This document shows positions 1-6,982 of a stretch of 15,587 bases of DNA, piece by piece (the first letter of the stretch is position 1; each line of letters begins with the position of its first letter). A program made the translations under genes and the position numbers. The notes under the pieces were generated by a model. That model saw only the letters and a program-made list of their open reading frames with translations, was not told the DNA's origin and did not search any database. Where the stretch lies: positions 1-15,587 of the forward strand of contig CANJOG010000010.1 in assembly GCA_947475475.1 (NCBI GenBank), read 5' to 3'. This stretch comes from Acetobacteraceae bacterium (GTDB taxonomy: Bacteria; Pseudomonadota; Alphaproteobacteria; Acetobacterales; Acetobacteraceae).

Positions 1-486
1 GCCGCCCTCAATCCCGATGTCATCGTCGCCACAATGACGGAAGCGACCACCGCCAATCTGATTGCCCAGTCGCGCCTGGCCGGTGTGAAGGCGCAATTTG
101 TCTCGACGACCGCCGTGGTCGGGCCGGGCTTTCTGCGCATTGGCGGGGCCGCGGTGGAAGGCACCGTGGCGCCGGCGGATTACGTTGTTGGCAGGCCAGA
201 CAAGGTTAATCAGGATTTCGTCGCCGCCTACCGCAAGCGCTTCAACGAGGCGCCGGATAACTGGGCGGCGGATGGCTACACCGCCATGCAGGTGGCGCTG
301 CGCGGCATCCTGGCGGCTGGTCCCAATCCGACCCGTCAGGCGGTGCGTGACGGCATGGCGGCGGTGCGCAACATGCCATCAGTGATCGGTGACGGCATGT
401 TCTCGATCGATGACAGCCGCGAGCCGGCCTACAATATGGCGATTGTGCAAGTGAAGGGCGGCGCCTGGGATCTGGCGCCGAAATAG
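1..486 (+). CDS. ABC transporter substrate-binding protein, branched-chain amino acid type (C-terminal part)
   Basis: The frame is open from base 1 without a start, so the gene begins before the window; 161 residues to the TAG stop are visible. They resemble the second lobe of type I periplasmic binding proteins of the LivK/Peripla_BP_6 family. Visible segments are NPDVIVATM, the strand and helix around QSRLAGVKAQFVSTTAVV, the AAYRKRFNEAPDNWAADGYTAMQVAL segment typical of this family, and a closing beta hairpin (AYNMAIVQVKGGAWDLAP). The family binds amino acids, short carboxylates, amides or aromatic acids in the periplasm and delivers them to a Liv-type permease and two ATPases, none of which is in view. 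The ligand cannot be told because the N-terminal lobe is missing. The stop is 2 bp from the end of the convergent hydrolase gene, so the two messages probably overlap at their 3' ends. Confidence 0.85.
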   Translation, partial: AALNPDVIVATMTEATTANLIAQSRLAGVKAQFVSTTAVVGPGFLRIGGAAVEGTVAPADYVVGRPDKVNQDFVAAYRKRFNEAPDNWAADGYTAMQVALRGILAAGPNPTRQAVRDGMAAVRNMPSVIGDGMFSIDDSREPAYNMAIVQVKGGAWDLAPK

Positions 487-488
487 GA

Positions 489-1472
489 CTACTGGTTCGC
501 CGCCTGGTCGCGGAGCACTCCGCACCAGGCGGCAAGTCTGTTCCAGAGTATGGCGCGTGTGCCTGCGAAATTGTGCATATGCGCCATCAGCGGCACGGTC
601 AGCAGCGTGATATCCGTGGCCAGCGGATAGTAGGCTGGCTCCTTCAGCGGATCAGGCACGACATCGCGCTCGCCATTGCCGATAAAGATGGGCACGTCGA
701 TACGTGCGCAGACCGGCGTGATCCAGCCGCGTGCCGTAATCGGCGTGCCGCGATGCGGCCGGTTGCGTGCTCCCCATGGTGGAATGACGGGGCCGGATCG
801 ACCGGGATAGCCACCCTCCATATCGCGCTCGACAATCTCGCGCGGTTCGCTGTCGTGATGGAATGCCCAGACCCAGTCATCCCGCGTCATGGGCGCCTCC
901 ACCGGATTAAGGCCGGGTAGGCATTGCTCCCAGTCGCCATTTGCAAGTTTCTGTCCAGGCCGCTTGCGTGGGCCGGTCTGGATGGCCGAGAAGCCGAGCA
1001 CGCCGATCGCATCGAATGGGTGGTGCTCTGCCTGCATCAGCAGCAGGAAGCAGGCGCCCATGGATTGGCCAATGCCGATGCGCAGCGGATCACGGATCGG
1101 CGCCACGCAGGGAATGGCACCGGATGCGAGTTTCTTCAGCACATGAGAAATGGCGGCACTGTTGGCGGCGGCCATGATGTCTGCGGGAATTTCGTCCTGA
1201 TTGAGACTGCTCTCGCCAACACCAAGATGGTCGACTGCGACGAAGACAATGCCGTTCGCGGCATGGTGTCGCGCCTGGCTGTAGCCGCAGCCAGGCAGGT
1301 CCAGATCATAGTAGCCACGCGCATAGCCCCCGCCCGGAAAGCCGAACATCACGATAGGCCGACCCGCCGGCATGATCATCGGAGCGTAGATTGTTACCGC
1401 GACATGCAGCTTGCCGGGGAGTTCGACGTTCCCCGTGATATCGACAAGCAGATCGTGGGTCACGATTGGCAT
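489..1472 (-). CDS. alpha/beta hydrolase family protein
   Basis: This is a 327-residue hydrolase with alpha/beta fold hallmarks. A GFPGGGY oxyanion-type segment lies at 44-50, a VAVDHLGVGES strand-turn at 78-88, and the nucleophile elbow GQSMGA at 135-140 with Ser137 as probable nucleophile. Asp270 or Asp274 (GERDVVPDP) is the probable acid, and His298 or His300 (AHMHNF) the probable base. No signal peptide is evident, so it is probably cytoplasmic. The ATG is preceded by a strong AGGAGG about 8 bp upstream. It begins 27 bp after the stop of the glycosyltransferase and is probably the last gene of the rfb transcript. The substrate is unknown: an ester, lactone or acyl group on a glycan is possible from context but not shown. 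The fold assignment is firm; the specific activity is open. Confidence 0.8.
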   Translation of the reverse strand: MPIVTHDLLVDITGNVELPGKLHVAVTIYAPMIMPAGRPIVMFGFPGGGYARGYYDLDLPGCGYSQARHHAANGIVFVAVDHLGVGESSLNQDEIPADIMAAANSAAISHVLKKLASGAIPCVAPIRDPLRIGIGQSMGACFLLLMQAEHHPFDAIGVLGFSAIQTGPRKRPGQKLANGDWEQCLPGLNPVEAPMTRDDWVWAFHHDSEPREIVERDMEGGYPGRSGPVIPPWGARNRPHRGTPITARGWITPVCARIDVPIFIGNGERDVVPDPLKEPAYYPLATDITLLTVPLMAHMHNFAGTRAILWNRLAAWCGVLRDQAANQ

Positions 1473-1499
1473 GATGGGCTCCTCCTGGCGAGATTTTCG

Positions 1500-2411
1500 T
1501 CAGCCAAGCAGAATCCAGATTCTGAGTGCAAGCGTGTCGATCACGGTCTGGCGCCGGAATTCCGGCATCCAGATCAGGCGCCAGCGCCCGGCAAAGCCGC
1601 GTTGGAGCTGGCGCGACATATGTTCGAGGATGGCGCGCGTTTCAGCCGTCGCGATATCCTGGTCGAGCAAGCTGCGCACATGCGCGCGCAGTAGCGTGAC
1701 GAAGGCGCCCATGCCGCGCTGGAGTGCGTTGCGTAGCCGGCCAACAAAGCTGCTGACTCCGACGGTGTTTCCGCCGTGCTGGCGATAGAGCAACACCTTT
1801 TCCTGATCGACAATGATGGTTCCGCCCGCGCTGGAGACGGCGATATAGGCCCACCAATCATGCACCGAGCCACGGGGTGGGATCGCGCGACCGATCAGCG
1901 CGGCGGCCGGCGGGTTCAGCATGATGGTGCAGCCGGTGGCAATATTCTGAGCCAGAGGCGCCGGAAATCCTACGGTGTGCACGGCCGGAGCCTCGCCGAC
2001 CCGGCTCAGGGCCGCATCCGTCAGCACCCAGCGCGCGCAGTACAGTGCGGGGCGTTCCCCCTGCACCCCGCGCAGATGCGTCAATGCGCGGTCCAGCTTG
2101 TGCGGCAGCCAGACGTCGTCCTGATCGCAAAAGGCGAAACGGTCGAACATGCTGCTCCCAACGGCGTACCGGAGCAAAGTGAGGAAATTCTCCATCACCC
2201 CAAGGCGTTGTCCTTGGCCGGCCAGTTCAATTCCGCCATGCCGCGCACAGAACGCACGTAGCAATTCCGGCGTGCCGTCGGTCGATCCGTCATCGCGCCA
2301 GAGCAGCGTCCAGCCGGTGTGGGATTGTTCAGAGAGACTGTCGAGCAGAGCGGGAAGGTAGCTGGCGCCGTTATAGGTCGCGAGCAGGATGGCGACGCGC
2401 TCGGCGCTCAC
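1500..2411 (-). CDS. glycosyltransferase family 2 (rhamnosyltransferase-like)
   Basis: This is a cytoplasmic or membrane-associated GT-A glycosyltransferase of 303 residues. VAILLATYNGASYL (6-19) is the nucleotide-binding first strand, WRDDGSTDGT (38-47) the second acidic motif, and FCDQDDVWLPHKL (94-106) carries the metal-binding DXD-like acids. HDWWAYIAV (184-192) and LYRQHGGNTVG (208-218) are the acceptor/catalytic motifs common in rhamnosyltransferases of O-antigen and exopolysaccharide clusters. I chose a GTG start at 2411 because it overlaps the rfbD stop (GTGA, 4 bp) and lies just before the first strand. An upstream ATG at 2687 would add 92 residues of unrelated composition lying inside rfbD in another frame. 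Position directly behind the dTDP-rhamnose genes suggests it transfers rhamnose or a neighbouring sugar. The family is certain; donor and acceptor are inferred. Confidence 0.88.
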   Translation of the reverse strand: MSAERVAILLATYNGASYLPALLDSLSEQSHTGWTLLWRDDGSTDGTPELLRAFCARHGGIELAGQGQRLGVMENFLTLLRYAVGSSMFDRFAFCDQDDVWLPHKLDRALTHLRGVQGERPALYCARWVLTDAALSRVGEAPAVHTVGFPAPLAQNIATGCTIMLNPPAAALIGRAIPPRGSVHDWWAYIAVSSAGGTIIVDQEKVLLYRQHGGNTVGVSSFVGRLRNALQRGMGAFVTLLRAHVRSLLDQDIATAETRAILEHMSRQLQRGFAGRWRLIWMPEFRRQTVIDTLALRIWILLG

Positions 2412-3289
2412 GCGCCAGCCTTGAGAATGTCCGCCACTGCCAGACGTAGCGAGTCTTCCCATGCCGGCATCGCAATTCCGAATCGCCGCGCGATCTTGCC
2501 GCAATCGAGCACGGAATTCGCCGGCCGCTGCACGGGCGTCGGATAAGCCGATGTCGGGATCGCCTCGACCGTTGGCGGCATGTAGCCATGCGTGCTGGCG
2601 GCGGCGAAGATTGCTTCGGCAAATCCATGCCAGCTCACCTGACCAGATCCGGCAAGATGATAGATGCCGGCATAGGAATCTTGCCAACCAGCCTCCATCT
2701 GCCGTACCAAGGCGAGCAGGCAGCGCCCCAGATCGTCGGCATTGCTCGGGCAGCCAATCTGATCGGCCACCACGCGCAGATGCGGCCGGGAGCGACCGGC
2801 ATTGAGCATGGTCAGCACGAAATTCTTGCCCTGCGTCGCATAGACCCAGGCGGTACGCACCACCAGCGTGCGCGGGCAGTGCGTCATCACCGCGTGTTCA
2901 CCGGCCAGTTTCGACAATCCGTATGTCGCGGCGGGACTCGTCGCATCAGTCTCGATATAGGCCCCGCTTTTGGCACCATCGAATACGTAATCCGTTGAGA
3001 CGTGGATGAGCGCGGCGCCGAGCCGGGCACAGTCGCGCGCGAGCGTCAGCGGCCCAAGCGCGTTTGTCTGCCAAGCGGAATCACGATTGGTCTCGGCGGC
3101 ATCCACGGCGGTCCAGGCGGCAGTGTTGATCACCAGCGATGGCCGCACCGACTCCATCATCGCCGTGATGGAAGCCGGATTTTCCAGATCGAAGTCAGGC
3201 CGTCCGACCACACGCACCGGCAGCGTTCCGGCATGGCGACCGATCGCCTGGGCCACCTGCCCGCTGCCGCCGGTAACCATGATGGTCAT
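2408..3289 (-). CDS. rfbD: dTDP-4-dehydrorhamnose reductase
   Basis: This enzyme (RmlD) catalyses the last step of dTDP-L-rhamnose synthesis, the NAD(P)H-dependent reduction of dTDP-4-dehydro-L-rhamnose. The 293-residue protein is of usual family length. It starts with the Rossmann motif MVTGGSGQVAQAIG (4-17). INTAAWTAVDAAE (54-66) is the classic RmlD segment, STDYVFDG (98-105) carries the catalytic Thr/Asp region, and YGLSKLAGE (123-131) supplies the short-chain dehydrogenase Tyr123 and Lys127. The C-terminal half holds RmlD-typical text such as GIYHLAGSGQVSWHGFA. Its ATG overlaps the rfbC stop by 4 bp (ATGA), and its own stop overlaps the glycosyltransferase start in the same way, so translation is probably coupled along the operon. 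Confidence 0.96.
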   Translation of the reverse strand: MTIMVTGGSGQVAQAIGRHAGTLPVRVVGRPDFDLENPASITAMMESVRPSLVINTAAWTAVDAAETNRDSAWQTNALGPLTLARDCARLGAALIHVSTDYVFDGAKSGAYIETDATSPAATYGLSKLAGEHAVMTHCPRTLVVRTAWVYATQGKNFVLTMLNAGRSRPHLRVVADQIGCPSNADDLGRCLLALVRQMEAGWQDSYAGIYHLAGSGQVSWHGFAEAIFAAASTHGYMPPTVEAIPTSAYPTPVQRPANSVLDCGKIARRFGIAMPAWEDSLRLAVADILKAGA

Positions 3290-3843
3290 AGGGTGAACCA
3301 GCCCTTGGCGGCGTCCAGAGTCGGCAATGTCTGATCCTTGTCCGACAGCACGGCATCGCCTGCGTTGACCGGCCAGGGAATCGCCAGACTGGGATCATTC
3401 CAGATCACGCCGCGCTCGGAAGCTGGATGGTAAAGCTTGGTGCACTTGTAGAAGACTTCCGTGTCGTCGGTGAGTGTGCAGAAGCCGTGCAGGAAGCCGG
3501 GCGGGATGTAGAACTGGTTCCAATTCTCCGCCGACAGTTCCACTGCGACATGTTGGCCATAGGTGGGCGATCCGGTGCGGATATCGACGGCCACGTCCCA
3601 GATCGCACCCTTCAGCACGCGCACCAGCTTGCCCTGGTCATAGGGTGCGACCTGGCAATGCAGGCCGCGCACCACGCCGCGCTGGCGGGAGAAGCTCTGA
3701 TTGTCCTGCACGAACACCGCGCCTAGCCCGGCGGCGGCAAAAGTCTCGGCATTGTAGGTTTCGGAAAAGAAGCCGCGGGCATCGCCAAACTTCTTCGGCG
3801 TCAGTTTCAGTAAACCCTGAAGAGGAAAAGTGTCGACCTGCAT
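3286..3843 (-). CDS. rfbC: dTDP-4-dehydrorhamnose 3,5-epimerase
   Basis: This cupin-fold epimerase (RmlC) inverts C3 and C5 of dTDP-4-dehydro-6-deoxyglucose before the final reduction. The 185 residues match the family length. GFFSETYN (24-31) and VQDNQSFSRQRGVVRGLHCQ (45-64) hold the conserved substrate contacts and the catalytic His62; Lys72 follows in DQGKLVRV. YIPPGFLHGFCTL (112-124) and the EVFYKCTKLYHPASERGV stretch carry the catalytic tyrosine region. The NDPSLAIPWP ending (149-158) is typical. One small deviation is Cys63 in GLHCQ, where Tyr or Phe is more usual. The gene starts 12 bp after the rfbA stop, with a GAGG ribosome site that overlaps that stop codon. Function is well supported by motifs and by neighbours. 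Confidence 0.96.
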   Translation of the reverse strand: MQVDTFPLQGLLKLTPKKFGDARGFFSETYNAETFAAAGLGAVFVQDNQSFSRQRGVVRGLHCQVAPYDQGKLVRVLKGAIWDVAVDIRTGSPTYGQHVAVELSAENWNQFYIPPGFLHGFCTLTDDTEVFYKCTKLYHPASERGVIWNDPSLAIPWPVNAGDAVLSDKDQTLPTLDAAKGWFTL

Positions 3844-3855
3844 TGTGCCGTGCCC

Positions 3856-4734
3856 TCAGCCATGATTCCCGGTGGCGAGATCATGCAGCACGCGGCCGAG
3901 TTCGGTCTTGCCGAGCTTGGCGGCTTCCATTTCCAGCATCGCTGCATCGATAAAGCCCATCCGGAAGGCAACCTCCTCCGGGCAACCCACCAGCATGCCT
4001 TGGCGCGACTGGATGGTCTGCACAAAGCTCGCCGCCTGCAGCAGCGAATCTGGCGTGCCGGCATCGAGCCAGGCGCAGCCGCGGCCGAGCTTCTCCACCT
4101 GCAAACTCTCGCGTTCGAGATAGAGCTTGTTGAGATCGGTAATCTCCAGCTCACCGCGATGGGACGGTTTGATTGCGGCAGCAAGCTCGGTGACCTGCGC
4201 GTCATAGAAATACAGCCCTGTCACCGCCCAGTTCGATTTCGGCGCCGACGGCTTCTCGACAATCTCCAGCGCGCGGCCGTTATGGCCGAAAGAGACCACG
4301 CCATAACGCTCCGGATCGCGCACCTGATAGGCGAACACGGTCGCGCCATCCTCGCGGGCGGCGGCATTCTGCAAAGCGGCGGCGAGATGATCGCCGAAGA
4401 TGAGATTGTCGCCCAGCACCAGTGCACAGCCTTCGCCAGCGATCCAGTCGCGGCCAATCACAAAGGCCTGCGCAATGCCATCCGGACTCGGCTGTTCCGC
4501 GTAGGTAAATTTTACGCCCAGCCGTTCCCCATCGCCGAGCAGGCGCTTGAATTGCGGCAGATCCGCGGGCGTTGAAATCACCATGATGTCGCGAATGCCG
4601 GCCAGAATCAGGACGGTGAGCGGATAATACACCATCGGCTTGTCATAGACCGGCAGGAGCTGCTTGCTCGATGCCAAGGTCATCGGATGCAGCCGCGTAC
4701 CGGAACCACCGGCGAGCAGAATACCTTTGCGCAT
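3856..4734 (-). CDS. rfbA: glucose-1-phosphate thymidylyltransferase
   Basis: RmlA couples glucose-1-phosphate with dTTP to give dTDP-glucose, the committed first step of the rhamnose pathway. From the ATG at 4734 the protein has 292 residues, the normal length. The nucleotide-binding signature GILLAGGSGTRLHPMT (4-19) is followed by SKQLLPVYDKPMVYYPL (23-39). LVLGDNLIFG (105-114) carries the metal-binding Asp109, and EIVEKP (157-162) and VTGLYFYD (171-178) are family motifs. ELEITDLNKLYLE (195-207) and AWLDAGTPDSLLQA (221-234) complete it. The ATG shares one base with the rfbB stop (TGATG), with AGAAGG upstream. A longer frame starting at 4836 would add 34 residues antithetic to family alignments and inside rfbB, so I rejected it. 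Confidence 0.97.
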   Translation of the reverse strand: MRKGILLAGGSGTRLHPMTLASSKQLLPVYDKPMVYYPLTVLILAGIRDIMVISTPADLPQFKRLLGDGERLGVKFTYAEQPSPDGIAQAFVIGRDWIAGEGCALVLGDNLIFGDHLAAALQNAAAREDGATVFAYQVRDPERYGVVSFGHNGRALEIVEKPSAPKSNWAVTGLYFYDAQVTELAAAIKPSHRGELEITDLNKLYLERESLQVEKLGRGCAWLDAGTPDSLLQAASFVQTIQSRQGMLVGCPEEVAFRMGFIDAAMLEMEAAKLGKTELGRVLHDLATGNHG

Positions 4735-5807
4735 CAGGAAACCTTCTCTTTCGTCACCGATTGCAGCCCCAGCCGCTGACCGGCGTAACGCTTGGCGCGC
4801 AGATCTTCCCACCAGCTGCGATGGGCGAGATACCATTCGATGGTCTTGCGCAGGCCACCCTCGAATATGTGTTCCGCCGACCAGCCCAGCGCCGTTTCGG
4901 CATGGCTTGGGTCGATTTCGTAGCGGAAATCATGGCCAGGCCGGTCAGCAACAAAGCGGATCATCGACTCGCGCTTGATATCGGCCGGCGCCAGCTCATC
5001 GAGAATGGCGCAGATGGTGCGCACCACATGCAGATTACTCTTCGCCTGGCGCGCGCCGATCGCGTAGGTCGAGCCCGGCTTACCCTGTTCCACAACGCGC
5101 ACGAGCGCCGCGGCATGATCATCGACATGCAACCAGTCTCGCACGTTGGTGCCATCGCCATAGACAGGCAATTCCCGACATTCCAGCGCATTCAACGTGA
5201 TCAGCGGAATCAGCTTCTCTGGAAACTGCCACGGGCCGTAATTGTTGCAGGTATTCGAGACGATGGTCGGCAGCCCATAGGTGTGATGCCAGGCGCGCAC
5301 CAGATGATCCGAGCCCGCCTTGCTGGCCGAATAGGGGCTACGCGGATCGTAGGGTGTGGTCTCGGTGAATGCCGGATCATCGGCTTCCAGCGAGCCAAAA
5401 ACCTCGTCGGTCGAAATGTGATGAAAGCGGAACGCGGCCTTCTCCGCTCCCTCGAGCTCGGCCCAATAACGGCGGGCGGCATCAAGCAGCACATAGGTGC
5501 CGACCAGATTGGTCTGGATGAACACGGCCGGCCCGTCGATCGAACGGTCCACATGTGTCTCGGCGGCGAGATGCATCACCGCATGCGGACGGTGTTCGGC
5601 GAAGAGGCGGCTGACCAATTCGGCATCGGCAATATCGCCGGTGATCAGCGTGTGGCGGCTATGGCCCCAGGCCTCCTCGAGCGCGTCGGTGCTCGCGGCA
5701 TAGGTCATCTTGTCGAGGTTGATAACCTCATGGCCAGTCTGGCGAATCAGGTTGCGAATCACGGCAGAGCCGATGAAACCGCAGCCGCCGGTCACTAAAA
5801 TTCGCAT
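4734..5807 (-). CDS. rfbB: dTDP-glucose 4,6-dehydratase
   Basis: RmlB oxidises, dehydrates and reduces dTDP-glucose to dTDP-4-dehydro-6-deoxyglucose using bound NAD. The 357-residue protein begins with MRILVTGGCGFIGSAV, an NAD-binding GxxGxxG (Gly7, Gly10, Gly13). LDKMTYAAST (31-40) and HLAAETHVDRSI (79-90) are strongly diagnostic for RmlB. STDEVFGSL (132-140) supplies Thr133, Asp134 and Glu135 of the dehydratase site, and YSASKAGSDHL (159-169) supplies Tyr159 and Lys163. NNYGPWQFPEKLIP and the RPGHDFRYEID segment (289-299) are also family-specific. It is the first gene of the leftward rfb set, with a 129-bp leader separating it from trxA. The ribosome site is weak (GAAAGAAG). Both start and function are well supported. 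Confidence 0.97.
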   Translation of the reverse strand: MRILVTGGCGFIGSAVIRNLIRQTGHEVINLDKMTYAASTDALEEAWGHSRHTLITGDIADAELVSRLFAEHRPHAVMHLAAETHVDRSIDGPAVFIQTNLVGTYVLLDAARRYWAELEGAEKAAFRFHHISTDEVFGSLEADDPAFTETTPYDPRSPYSASKAGSDHLVRAWHHTYGLPTIVSNTCNNYGPWQFPEKLIPLITLNALECRELPVYGDGTNVRDWLHVDDHAAALVRVVEQGKPGSTYAIGARQAKSNLHVVRTICAILDELAPADIKRESMIRFVADRPGHDFRYEIDPSHAETALGWSAEHIFEGGLRKTIEWYLAHRSWWEDLRAKRYAGQRLGLQSVTKEKVS

Positions 5808-5842
5808 CGGGCCAAGCTTCTTTCACCTGCAGGCATGCATAG

Positions 5843-5873
5843 AGTCGGCCCGACCAAGCGGGTCGGGCCGACT
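5843..5873. other. perfect 13-bp inverted repeat in the rfbB leader
   Basis: The arms AGTCGGCCCGACC (5843-5855) and GGTCGGGCCGACT (5861-5873) are exactly complementary around the 5-base loop AAGCG. The hairpin sits between the trxA stop and the rfbB start. On the minus strand no T tract follows; on the plus strand it is followed by TATCTTA. It could be a trxA terminator without a good U tract, a 5' leader structure of the rfb message, or a protein-binding palindrome. A TAAGAT box that could serve as a weak -10 lies just upstream of it on the minus strand (5874-5879). Confidence 0.6.
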
Positions 5874-5892
5874 TATCTTAACCATTCATTGG

Positions 5893-5915
5893 CTGGCGGA
5901 CTAATAGCCCGCCGG
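5893..5915 (-). terminator. possible trxA terminator hairpin (no U tract)
   Basis: CTGGCGG (5893-5899) pairs with CCGCCGG (5909-5915), with one G-U pair and a 9-base loop. It starts about 20 bp after the trxA stop on the minus strand. No run of T follows, so this is at best a weak intrinsic terminator. Confidence 0.3.
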
Positions 5916-5936
5916 AAACGTCGGCAGCCCGTCGCC

Positions 5937-6263
5937 TCACAGGCTGGAGGCAACCCACTCGCGCAACTGGCTCTTCGGCTTGGCGCCCACCTGGGTGGAG
6001 ACTGCCTTGCCGTCCTTGAAGAGGATCAGCGTCGGGATGCCGCGCACGCCGAACTTATTGGGCGTGCTGGGATTTTCGTCGATATTGACCTTGGCGATGG
6101 TCAGCTTGCCCTTGAACTCCGCGCCAATCTCTTCCAGGGCCGGTGCGATCATGCGGCAGGGGCCGCACCATTCGGCCCAGAAATCCACGAGGACCGGACC
6201 GCTCGCCTGGAGCACCGTCTCGTCGAAGCTGTCATCGGTCACGGGAACCGTGTTTTCGCTCAT
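5937..6263 (-). CDS. trxA: thioredoxin
   Basis: Cytoplasmic disulfide reductase, 108 residues with the start used here, close to the 109 of E. coli TrxA. The redox motif WCGPC lies at 32-36 after VLVDFWAE. The buried KVNIDENP (58-65) and the cis-proline loop GVRGIPTLILF (72-82, Pro77) complete the fold. I took the second ATG (6263) because a GAAGAGG ribosome site stands right before it; the upstream ATG at 6290 would add nine poorly conserved residues. In many alphaproteobacteria trxA follows addB and addA; here tsaE is directly upstream, 109 bp away. Confidence 0.96.
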   Translation of the reverse strand: MSENTVPVTDDSFDETVLQASGPVLVDFWAEWCGPCRMIAPALEEIGAEFKGKLTIAKVNIDENPSTPNKFGVRGIPTLILFKDGKAVSTQVGAKPKSQLREWVASSL

Positions 6264-6289
6264 CGAAGCCTCTTCGGGTTTGAGGCTCA

Positions 6290-6318
6290 AAGGTGGTTTT
6301 TCGGCCCCGGATAGTCAA
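6290..6318 (-). promoter_or_regulatory. candidate trxA promoter
   Basis: On the minus strand TTGACT (6318-6313) is followed after 17 bp by CACCTT (6295-6290). The -35 box is good and the -10 box poor. It lies in the only gap between tsaE and trxA, so an independent trxA promoter is reasonable, but the sequence support is limited. Confidence 0.25.
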
Positions 6319-6372
6319 GCAGCTTCGTCCAGTCCGGACCACGGATAGTAACTCATTGTTCTTAAGAAGAAA

Positions 6373-6894
6373 TTACGCCGTCCCGCCGGAGTCTGACGCC
6401 ATCGCGGCGCGCAGGGCTGCAATCTGCTCCGTCGGGGCCGAGATAGCGGCCTGTCTGCTCTCCTCGCCGGTGTTGGACAGGGCGATCGTCATGGCCTGGG
6501 AGGGGCGCAGGCGGCCGAGCTTTTCCGGCCATTCCACCAAATTGATTGCTTCCGATCCCGGGCCCCAGCCCAGCTCGGCGAGCTCGCCCGGATTGCTGAT
6601 CCGCCACAGGTCGTAATGGCGGACATCGCCGGCGGGGGTCTCGTATTCCTGCACCAGGGTGAAGCTTGGGCTCGGCACATCCAGCGCCGGATCGCCCGCC
6701 ATGCTGCGTAGGATCGCACGCGCCAGCGTGGACTTGCCGGCGCCATAGGAGCCATCGAGCAGCACGATGTCGCCGGGCCGGAGCAGATGCGCCAGTACGG
6801 CGCCGAAGCGGCGTGTGGCCGCTTCGTCCGGCAAGTCGAGCGTCAGCGTGGCGAGTGGCTGGGGCATGTTCGGGTAAGGTGGGTGGATCGCCAT
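6373..6894 (-). CDS. tsaE: tRNA t6A37 biosynthesis ATPase TsaE
   Basis: TsaE is the P-loop ATPase that works with TsaB and TsaD to make threonylcarbamoyl-adenosine at position 37 of tRNAs reading ANN codons. The Walker A motif GSYGAGKST is at 48-56. PSPSFTLVQEY (74-84) matches the TsaE SPTFTLV signature, HYDLWRI (93-99) the conserved H-x-D-LYR motif, and NLVEWPEKL (118-126) the family EWxE motif. Two starts are possible. The ATG at 6894 gives 173 residues and has a weak GCGGA before it. The ATG at 6867 gives 164 residues, nearer the usual 150-160, but has no ribosome site. The open frame extends further upstream to 7104, but that part overlaps the acyl-CoA dehydrogenase gene and its terminator and is not TsaE-like. 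Function is firm; the start is not. Confidence 0.92.
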   Translation of the reverse strand: MAIHPPYPNMPQPLATLTLDLPDEAATRRFGAVLAHLLRPGDIVLLDGSYGAGKSTLARAILRSMAGDPALDVPSPSFTLVQEYETPAGDVRHYDLWRISNPGELAELGWGPGSEAINLVEWPEKLGRLRPSQAMTIALSNTGEESRQAAISAPTEQIAALRAAMASDSGGTA

Positions 6895-6928
6895 TGTCCG
6901 CGCGGGGCCGCGTCGCGGCAAGGTCACG

Positions 6929-6963
6929 AAAAAGGCCGCCGCACCCCATCGGATGCGGCGGCC
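6929..6963 (-). terminator. intrinsic terminator of the acyl-CoA dehydrogenase gene
   Basis: Read on the minus strand, GGCCGCCGCA pairs perfectly with TGCGGCGGCC over a 10-base loop and is followed by TTTTT (complement of 6929-6933). It begins 19 bp after the dehydrogenase stop and ends about 35 bp before the first possible tsaE start. This is a textbook rho-independent terminator isolating the metabolic locus from tsaE and trxA. Confidence 0.9.
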
Positions 6964-6982
6964 CCTTGCTTGTGCGGCGCGA

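Noticed and set aside
2412..2687. N-terminal extension of the glycosyltransferase to an ATG at 2687
   Set aside because: The added 92 residues lie in another frame inside rfbD and are Arg/Cys-rich; the first GT2 strand starts right after the GTG at 2411, which overlaps the rfbD stop.
4735..4836. Extension of rfbA to an ATG at 4836
   Set aside because: The true RmlA start MRKGILLAGGSGTR is at 4734 and shares a base with the rfbB stop; the extension is inside rfbB.
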